Below, piece after piece: positions 58,280 to 64,000 of a DNA stretch of 64,000 nt. The notes beneath the pieces were generated by a model. The model ran no database searches, was not told where the DNA came from, and was given only the letters and a program-made list of their open reading frames with translations. The position numbers were made by a program, and so were the translations under genes. Origin of the DNA: Bradyrhizobium sp. CB1650 (GTDB lineage: Bacteria > Pseudomonadota > Alphaproteobacteria > Rhizobiales > Xanthobacteraceae); contig NZ_CP121695.1 of the NCBI RefSeq assembly GCF_029761915.1, forward strand, positions 3,005,501 to 3,069,500, read 5' to 3'. Position 1 is the first letter of the stretch. The number at the start of each line of letters is the position of its first letter.

Positions 58280-59368
58280 ATGCAGATAAAGGGCGGGAAA
58301 TCGCTATCGACGGCTGGTTTCGTTTGGCGGTTAGGCGCGGCAGCAATTGCCGCTTTGCTCGCGCTCCCCAATGATCCAGCGCGAGCCGACGAAGGCGGCG
58401 TCAGCTTCTGGTTGCCCGGATTCTTCGGCAGTCTCGCGGCTGTCCCCGCGCAGACGCCGGGCTGGTCGATGACCTCGATTTATTGGCATGACTCGGTTTC
58501 CGCCGGTGGCAACGTGGCACGCGCACGCGAGATCGAGATCGGCCGTATTCCCGCAAATCTGTCAGCCAACGTCAGCGCCAACCTCAATTCCAATCTGAAT
58601 CTCGGCCTTTTGATCGGGACCTACACCTTCGCAACCCCGGTGCTGGGCGGTCAGGCCTCTGCCAGCCTGATGGGAATCTACGGCTCCAACTCCACCTCGC
58701 TGGCGGGATCGCTCACAGGAACATTGACGACACCAGGAGGCGCAATCCCCTTCTCACGCTTCGACAGCATCGATAGCTCGCTCACGGCATTCGGCGATTT
58801 GTACCCAACGTTCCAGCTCAAGTGGAATGCCGGGGTCAACAACTTCATGACCTACGTCACCGGGGACATCCCGGCCGGGGCCTATCAGTCGACCCGCCTC
58901 GCCAATATCGGGATCGGGCACTGGGCGATCGATGCCGGCGGCGGCTACACCTATTTCGATCCAAAGACCGGGCATGAAGCTTCGGCGGTGCTCGGATTCA
59001 CGTACAACTTCATCAATCCTGCCACTCAATACCAGAGTGGCGTCGACATGCATCTCGACTGGGGCGCGTCGCAATTCCTGACCAAGCAGTGGCAGGTCGG
59101 CCTCGTGGGTTACCTGTATCAGGAGATCGGCTGCGACAGCGGCTCCGGCAATCGCGTCGGCTGCTTCCGGTCGCGGGTGGCCGGCGTCGGACCGCAGGTT
59201 GGCTACATTTTCCCGGTCGGAGATATGCAGGGATATCTGAACCTGAAGGCCTACGGCGAATTCGCCAATGAAAATCGGCCAGCAGGCTGGAACCTCTGGC
59301 TGACGTTCAATCTTCAGCCCGCGGCGGCAACACCGCCGACGTCCTCAAGGCCGAGGTTCACGAAATAG
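58280..59368 (+). CDS. Outer-membrane beta-barrel protein (phenol-degradation/MetA-type transporter family)
   Basis: ATG 58280 was chosen because it gives a signal peptide: MQIKGGKSLSTAGFVWRLGA, then AAIAALLALPNDPARADEGG with a cleavage site after ARA. A GTG at 58247 is also in frame. The mature protein has alternating beta strands: GGVSFWLPGFFGSLAAVPA, WSMTSIYWHDSVSAGGNVAR, GIGHWAIDAGGGYTYFDPKT, ASAVLGFTYNFINPATQYQS, GVDMHLDWGASQFLTKQWQV, and the last strand ends in LWLTFNL. This pattern matches the transporter/phenol MetA-like family of small outer-membrane barrels. The substrate is unknown. It precedes the octahaem cytochrome gene on the opposite strand. Confidence 0.8.
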   Translation: MQIKGGKSLSTAGFVWRLGAAAIAALLALPNDPARADEGGVSFWLPGFFGSLAAVPAQTPGWSMTSIYWHDSVSAGGNVARAREIEIGRIPANLSANVSANLNSNLNLGLLIGTYTFATPVLGGQASASLMGIYGSNSTSLAGSLTGTLTTPGGAIPFSRFDSIDSSLTAFGDLYPTFQLKWNAGVNNFMTYVTGDIPAGAYQSTRLANIGIGHWAIDAGGGYTYFDPKTGHEASAVLGFTYNFINPATQYQSGVDMHLDWGASQFLTKQWQVGLVGYLYQEIGCDSGSGNRVGCFRSRVAGVGPQVGYIFPVGDMQGYLNLKAYGEFANENRPAGWNLWLTFNLQPAAATPPTSSRPRFTK

Positions 59369-59521
59369 AAGCGCCGGTGCCATCCATCTTTGTGACGAAT
59401 TGCACGTTCGATCGCGGTGTCGGTCTCAGTGACGACACAGGTCAGGTGACCCATGACATCGCCCCCGACATCGATGCCGGCCGCGGTGAGCCAATGGTCC
59501 CCGCGGTCTGCGTCCGCCATG

Positions 59522-61975
59522 TCACTTTAGCCGTGCGCGAAGATCGTCTCTCAGGCGGGTCAACTCACGGTCGTTCGGGACGAGGCGAGAGAGCCGTTCG
59601 GCATATTCGAGGGCGGCGCCGATATTTCCGGAATCCCGGCTGAATGTGACAAGGGCAGATAGGGTGTCGCGATCGTCCGGATGCTTGACTAGGTTCGCGT
59701 TCAAGACCTCAATCGATTCATTGATGCGGCTCGACGAATGCAGCGCCACGGCGTACACGTAGGCGTAGCGCGACCGGTCAGGTTCGAGCTCGCTCGCCGT
59801 GCGGAATTCGCCGAGCGCATCGTTCGGTCGTTTTTGCCTAATAAGAGTGAGCCCCAGAGCATGGTGCAAGCCGCCGTCTTGCCGTGAGGACGTGATCGCT
59901 GTTTTCAGAACGCTTTCTCCCTCACTATCCCGGCCGAGTTGCCGATAAAGGTCCGCCAGATTGATCGCCGCGGGCGTGTATTGGGGGCTGAGCCGCAGGG
60001 CTGCCTTGTATTCGCTCTCTGCGTCGGTTGTCAGTCCGCGCCGTGCATAGAAATTTCCAAGCGCTGAGCGGGCTTCGGGCCGGTCCGCGTTGAGGCGTTG
60101 CGCCGCAACGAACTCGGCCGCCGCCCGCTCAAATGCTGCGCGGTCAGCGGCGGGCTGGTTGGCGGGAGGCACCGCGGCCAAAACGGACACCGCCCTGATG
60201 CGAACGCCGCGGCTTGGATCGGAAAGAAGCGACGAGACAAGCGGCCAGATCCGGTCGCCGGGCAGGCCGTCGAGCATGTCAAGCGCCGCGACCCGCACCA
60301 TTGGATCGGGATCGGCCAATCCCTTGCGGGCGAACTCAATATTCGCAGGCGAGACCCGCGAATGAAGTTCGCTCAGCGCGCTCGCCCGCGCGATTGCCGG
60401 CGCGTCGGGACTGGCCGCGACCACAGCCAGGAGCGCGGCGGCGTCGGCACGGTCGATCCAGGACGCCTGGAATGCCTCGGCGTAGTTCTGGAAACCCTTT
60501 CGGACAGGCCCGTGCCAGCACTCGATCGCGTCGGCAGCCCATTGTGCGGATTTGTCGGTATGACAATTGTTGCAGGCATTTGGGGTGCCAAGCTTTACGG
60601 AGAGATCCGGCCTCGGAATTCTGAGGCTGTGGTCGTGTCGCTTGTCGACCACCATGTAGGTGCTGACAGGCATATGGCATGACGCGCAGGTTACCGCCGG
60701 CGTTACGCCTTCGTGGCGATTATGTGAGGCAACTTCATATTTGTCGGAGGCGTGGCATTGCAGGCAAACGCCATTGCCTGCAGCGCGCAGCTTCGCGGCA
60801 TGGGGTTCATGGCAATCGCTGCAGGTGACGCCGGCCGCGAACATCTTGCTCTGCTTGAACGGGCCGTAGTTGTACACCTCGTCTCGCATCTGCCCGTCCG
60901 CATGATACAGGCCACGAGCGAGGAGGGAGATGGCGTGCGTGTCGGACAAGGGTTGTCCCGGCACCCAATCTTCCGAGAATTCGCCGCGTCGCGCGTGGCA
61001 CAGCCCGCAGGTCTCGACCTCTCTGCGTGTGACCGCAGCCGCGATGCTGCGTTGCGGGTTGCCGGTCTTCGGGTCGGGGTGCCAAGTGACACCGTCGCGC
61101 TCGTTCAGCAAGGCGGTCAGTCCTTTGCGCGGGTCATCATCCTTTCCAAACCAGCTGCGCTTGCCGTGCGCCCAATGGATGTGACGGGAGCCCTTGCCGT
61201 GGCACGCCTCGCAGCCGACGCTGATTTCCGTCCAAGTCGTGTGGAAACGGTCATTGGTCGCGTCATAGTTCTTCTGCACGCCAGTTGAATGACACTCCGC
61301 GCACATGAAATTCCAGTTCTGATTGAGCTTGGTCCAGTGCAGCACGTCGTCGTGCTTGATCTCCTCATTGGGATAAAGATGAAACCAGCGTTGACCGCCC
61401 TGGTCCTTCGGTCGGCTGTCCCAGGCGATTGAGAGTGCCTGTATGCGGCCATCCGGGAATTCGATCAGATATTGTTGGAGCGGATCATTGCCGAAGGTGT
61501 ATTTGACCTCGAAGGTCGCAAACTTTCCGTCGGGGCCGTCGGTCTCGACGAAGAATTTGTTGTCCTTTTTGAAAAAGCGCGAACGCGCACCGAAATAGTC
61601 GAAACTTGCATCATCGAAATTTCCGAGCACGGAAGCTGCCGTAGCGTGTTGCATGGCATGCTTGTGTTGCGATTCTTTCCACAACGCTGTTTCGGCCTGG
61701 TGGCACCCGGCGCAGGCTTCGCTGCCGACAAACGCCCGGGTAGGGGCCGGGCCGCTGCTGCGAAGAGCATTCGACAAAGGCAATCCGCCGCCCAAGAACA
61801 ACAGGACCAGGCCACCAACGGCGATCGCGCCGACCGCTGCCAGTGACACGATTAGCGGCTTTGAGCGGGAAGCGGCGCTCCGAGCGGTGTCCGTCTTGCT
61901 GAGGCCTGGCTTCGAAGTGCCCCCGCGCCGGGAAAGCTTGTCAATCCTGCCGGTCGTGCCCTTGTTGCGCGCCAC
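59522..61975 (-). CDS. Octahaem cytochrome c with HEAT and TPR repeats
   Basis: The 817-residue protein has an N-terminal anchor (about 41-61) and then eight CxxCH haem sites: CAGCH (88-92), CAECH, CEACH, CGLCH, CSDCH, CLQCH, CASCH and CNNCH. The spacing and motifs (FVGSEACAGCHQAETALWKE, VTCSDCHEPHAAKLRAAGNG) fit the NrfB/octahaem-type multihaem family. The C-terminal part has HEAT-like repeats (LADPDPMVRVAALDMLDGLP) and TPRs (AINLADLYRQLGRDSEGESV, GLTLIRQKRPNDALGEFRTA). It should face the periplasm, carry electrons and assemble with partners. Its final acceptor is unknown. The neighbours (arylsulfatase, small exported protein) hint at a linked function but do not show it. Confidence 0.92.
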   Translation of the reverse strand: MARNKGTTGRIDKLSRRGGTSKPGLSKTDTARSAASRSKPLIVSLAAVGAIAVGGLVLLFLGGGLPLSNALRSSGPAPTRAFVGSEACAGCHQAETALWKESQHKHAMQHATAASVLGNFDDASFDYFGARSRFFKKDNKFFVETDGPDGKFATFEVKYTFGNDPLQQYLIEFPDGRIQALSIAWDSRPKDQGGQRWFHLYPNEEIKHDDVLHWTKLNQNWNFMCAECHSTGVQKNYDATNDRFHTTWTEISVGCEACHGKGSRHIHWAHGKRSWFGKDDDPRKGLTALLNERDGVTWHPDPKTGNPQRSIAAAVTRREVETCGLCHARRGEFSEDWVPGQPLSDTHAISLLARGLYHADGQMRDEVYNYGPFKQSKMFAAGVTCSDCHEPHAAKLRAAGNGVCLQCHASDKYEVASHNRHEGVTPAVTCASCHMPVSTYMVVDKRHDHSLRIPRPDLSVKLGTPNACNNCHTDKSAQWAADAIECWHGPVRKGFQNYAEAFQASWIDRADAAALLAVVAASPDAPAIARASALSELHSRVSPANIEFARKGLADPDPMVRVAALDMLDGLPGDRIWPLVSSLLSDPSRGVRIRAVSVLAAVPPANQPAADRAAFERAAAEFVAAQRLNADRPEARSALGNFYARRGLTTDAESEYKAALRLSPQYTPAAINLADLYRQLGRDSEGESVLKTAITSSRQDGGLHHALGLTLIRQKRPNDALGEFRTASELEPDRSRYAYVYAVALHSSSRINESIEVLNANLVKHPDDRDTLSALVTFSRDSGNIGAALEYAERLSRLVPNDRELTRLRDDLRARLK

Positions 61976-62068
61976 TGGCTCTGCCCTTTAGACCTGCGAT
62001 CCTTAGAGCTTGATCAATATGGGCCAATTCGGGCTATGCAGATTCGGCAACGAGCACGGTGATCGGCG

Positions 62069-62446
62069 CTAATTCTTGTTCCGATTCTTGCTCGCGCCCC
62101 TTAGGGCCGGTGTTGGCGAAAATGTCGCCGGGTCGTTCATCTGCATGCAGGTCAACAGGTCAACATAGCTGCCCGTTCCCAAAAGGGTCGCTTCGGCCGC
62201 GCAGCGGTCACGAACGGAAGCGGAATAATTTGACCAGATAGCGGACAGTTGCTGTCGCGCGGCGTCCTCGTCGCGCATGCAATTCTCGACTGACTGAGGA
62301 AGATCGAGGTTCATGGCCTTGTCCGTGGCCGCCGTTTCTTTGCAGGTCCTTTCGACGTTGATAACGGGCACCACATCTCCGACGGGTATCACCAATGGAC
62401 CGCCAAGCTGAGTGACCAGTGCGAGTGACAAGAACGCGCCGTTCAT
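62069..62446 (-). CDS. Small exported hypothetical protein (125 aa)
   Basis: ATG 62446, with AAGGAG upstream, gives MNGAFLSLALVTQLGGPLVI, then VPVINVERTCKETAATDKAM, SVENCMRDEDAARQQLSAIW and TGSYVDLLTCMQMNDPATFS. There is a short hydrophobic N-terminal segment and four conserved-looking Cys, so disulfide bonds in the periplasm are likely. It resembles from memory a short Cys-containing hypothetical family of Bradyrhizobium. The longer frame up to 62695 is not supported. It follows the arylsulfatase gene by 80 bases on the same strand. Confidence 0.65.
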   Translation of the reverse strand: MNGAFLSLALVTQLGGPLVIPVGDVVPVINVERTCKETAATDKAMNLDLPQSVENCMRDEDAARQQLSAIWSNYSASVRDRCAAEATLLGTGSYVDLLTCMQMNDPATFSPTPALRGASKNRNKN

Positions 62447-62482
62447 TGGAGGCTCCTTCCGACATCTCGTTGTGGGGTGCGA

Positions 62483-62500
62483 GCGCTCTTTGGAGAGCGC
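62483..62500 (-). terminator. Hairpin between the arylsulfatase and the small exported protein
   Basis: GCGCTCT (62483-62489) pairs with AGAGCGC (62494-62500) around TTGG. It lies just downstream of the arylsulfatase stop on the reverse strand. No T-run follows, so it could be a transcript-stabilising stem as well as a terminator. Confidence 0.45.
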
Positions 62501-62525
62501 CCGCTTGTTGAAAAGATGGGGCCGA

Positions 62526-64000
62526 CTACTGGCCCTCGTGGCCCTTGATCTTTTCCTCGACCTCTCTCTTGACGGCGTCAAGATTGAAGCTCGCCGGCGC
62601 CTGCATTGGAGGGTACTCGATGGCCGTTTGCGCCAATCTGGCGACCTCCTGTTGAACAACCACGAACCGCCAGAATTCGCGGCCCATGAAATCATTCATG
62701 TAGCCTCCGCCGGCGTTGTTCAGGCTTTCGCCGCGAGTTATCGGCGTGCGCTCAAACGGGTCTTGGCGGATGTTGATAATGGTTGGCATGTCGGTCGTGT
62801 CCTTTTCGCCAGGCCACCCGTATGGCTGTTGGAAGAACTGAAACTTGAAGTCATCGTAGCGCAAGGCACCAAGATGCGGACCGGCAAAATAGAAGATCTC
62901 ATGGCGAGCAGAGGGTCCCTTGCCCGTCAGAAGATCCATCTGATTGTAACCGTCGAGGTGATTCTTGTAGGTGCGGCCTTCCAGCGCCACACCTTTGAGA
63001 AGCTGGTCGGTAATGTTCGGGTTTCCTGCCGCGGCGGCCAGTGTCGGGAACCAATCGAGCCCTGAGATGACTCCATTCTCTACCGAACCTGGCTTGATGC
63101 GGCCCGGCCAGCGGATGATTGCCGGTACGCGGAAGCCGCCCTCATAGCTGGTGCCTTTGGTGGCCTTGAACGGCGTCATGCCGCCATCTGGCCAAGTGAA
63201 CACCTCGGCGCCGTTGTCTGTCGTGAAGATGACAATGGTGTTGTTGGTTTCACCAATGTCGTCGATATGTTTGAGCAGGGCGCCGACGCTGTCGTCGAGC
63301 TGAGCCATGCCGGCTTCCTCGAGACCGTAGTTCGTGTCGTTGTTCTGCATCGCGCCGTACTTCTTCGACAGGAACGTCCAGACGTGCATGCGCGTCGTGT
63401 TGTGCCAGACGAAGAAGGGCTTGCCGTCGCGCTTGGCCTTATCCATGAAGTCGCTGGACGTTTTGACCAACACCTCGTCGAAGGTGGTCATATCGTACTT
63501 CGCCTTCAGGAACGGCAGATCGTGCATATTCGGCACGTTCGACATGTCGGAAAACGGCGGCAGCGGCCCCTCGTCGACGATTCGTTGCTTGCCGATCTTG
63601 CCCCAGCGCGGCATCTCTGCCGGGTCGTCTTTGTCCGTCGCGTAGCTGTGGATCAGGCTGCGCGGACCGTATTTGTTGTAGTAGTCTTGGTTGGCCGGGA
63701 ACGAATACCAGTACGGGTCGGACATCGCGTCGAGGTGATACAGGTATCCGAAGAATTCGTCGAAGCCGTGCACGGTCGGCAAGAATTTGTTGAGATCGCC
63801 GAGGTGGTTCTTGCCGAACTGTCCGGTTGCGTAGCCGAGTGACTTGAGCACTGTGGCAAGTGTCACGGCTTGGTCCGGTATGCCGACGTCGGCACCGGCC
63901 TGACCGACAGTCGTCAATCCCGTGCGGATCGGCAACTCGCCGGTGATGAAGTTGGCACGCCCCGCCGTGCAGCTCGCTTCGGCGTAGTAGTCGGTGAACA
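62526..64000 (-). CDS. Arylsulfatase, 5' end beyond window
   Basis: The gene enters from the right edge as FTDYYAEASCTAGRANFITG, where Cys in C-T-A-G-R is the residue converted to formylglycine in type I sulfatases. QFGKNHLGDLNKFLPTVHGF, DEFFGYLYHLDAMSDP, VIFTTDNGAEVFTWPDGGMT and PFKATKGTSYEGGFRVPAII give the metal-binding and active-site segments of alkaline-phosphatase-fold sulfatases. About 491 residues are seen, ending IKGHEGQ. It hydrolyses sulfate esters, probably in the periplasm; the signal peptide is beyond the window. The substrate could be an aromatic sulfate or a sulfated glycan. No frameshift was seen. Confidence 0.9.
   Translation of the reverse strand, partial: FTDYYAEASCTAGRANFITGELPIRTGLTTVGQAGADVGIPDQAVTLATVLKSLGYATGQFGKNHLGDLNKFLPTVHGFDEFFGYLYHLDAMSDPYWYSFPANQDYYNKYGPRSLIHSYATDKDDPAEMPRWGKIGKQRIVDEGPLPPFSDMSNVPNMHDLPFLKAKYDMTTFDEVLVKTSSDFMDKAKRDGKPFFVWHNTTRMHVWTFLSKKYGAMQNNDTNYGLEEAGMAQLDDSVGALLKHIDDIGETNNTIVIFTTDNGAEVFTWPDGGMTPFKATKGTSYEGGFRVPAIIRWPGRIKPGSVENGVISGLDWFPTLAAAAGNPNITDQLLKGVALEGRTYKNHLDGYNQMDLLTGKGPSARHEIFYFAGPHLGALRYDDFKFQFFQQPYGWPGEKDTTDMPTIINIRQDPFERTPITRGESLNNAGGGYMNDFMGREFWRFVVVQQEVARLAQTAIEYPPMQAPASFNLDAVKREVEEKIKGHEGQ

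Overview
The window is a large, rearranged exopolysaccharide/surface-glycan region of a high-GC alphaproteobacterium, most likely a Bradyrhizobium-type member of the Hyphomicrobiales. This is inferred from remembered family resemblance of several proteins (a coiled-coil/Sel1-like protein, a three-gene serine-recombinase element, an ActP/DUF294/exonuclease neighbourhood, an octahaem cytochrome with TPRs); no search was run.

Layout. 1-4.6 kb: a partial small gene, a coiled-coil protein with internal duplications, then decayed DNA with a methyltransferase pseudogene and an IS630-like remnant. 4.6-14 kb: polysaccharide core I, with an O-antigen-type polymerase, a glycosyltransferase, a broken second glycosyltransferase, a Wzx-type flippase, an FkbH-like protein, and a reverse-strand pair of FemAB-like acyltransferase and initiating sugar transferase. 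14.1-20.8 kb: nested mobile DNA. An IS3-type remnant is split by a serine-recombinase element. Directly behind its stop codon lies an IS256-type element with terminal repeats and a target duplication, and that element is split by an IS110-type element. 21-31.7 kb: core II, with glycosyltransferases, a Wzz-type chain-length protein, a four-gene module resembling UDP-2,3-diacetamido-uronic acid synthesis plus an initiating transferase, and a glutamine-dependent asparagine-synthetase homologue. 32-39.6 kb: an unusual block with an FAD oxidoreductase and ATP-grasp pair, a reverse operon (two small ORFs, zinc-ribbon methyltransferase, glycosyltransferase) and a second asparagine synthetase. 39.7-49.5 kb: a GH74-like beta-propeller protein whose start comes from a captured integrase fragment, then a type I secretion locus (Ig-like candidate substrate, HlyB-type ABC exporter with two peptidase-like domains, HlyD-type adaptor). 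49.5-58.2 kb: a decayed zone with two broken galE copies, an actP scrap, a LuxR-type regulator, a DUF294 protein and an exonuclease with a frameshifted 5' end. 58.3-64 kb: an outer-membrane beta-barrel, an octahaem cytochrome c with TPRs, a small exported protein and an arylsulfatase cut by the window end.

How it fits together (inference). The sugar transferases start a repeat unit on undecaprenyl phosphate and the glycosyltransferases extend it. The diacetamido-uronic acid module and asparagine-synthetase homologues supply amide-decorated sugars. The flippase, polymerase and Wzz protein assemble and size the chain. The type I exporter delivers an adhesin-like protein, and the GH74-like protein could trim or bind glycans. 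The outer-membrane export protein and the UDP-GlcNAc dehydrogenase needed for a complete pathway are not in the window.
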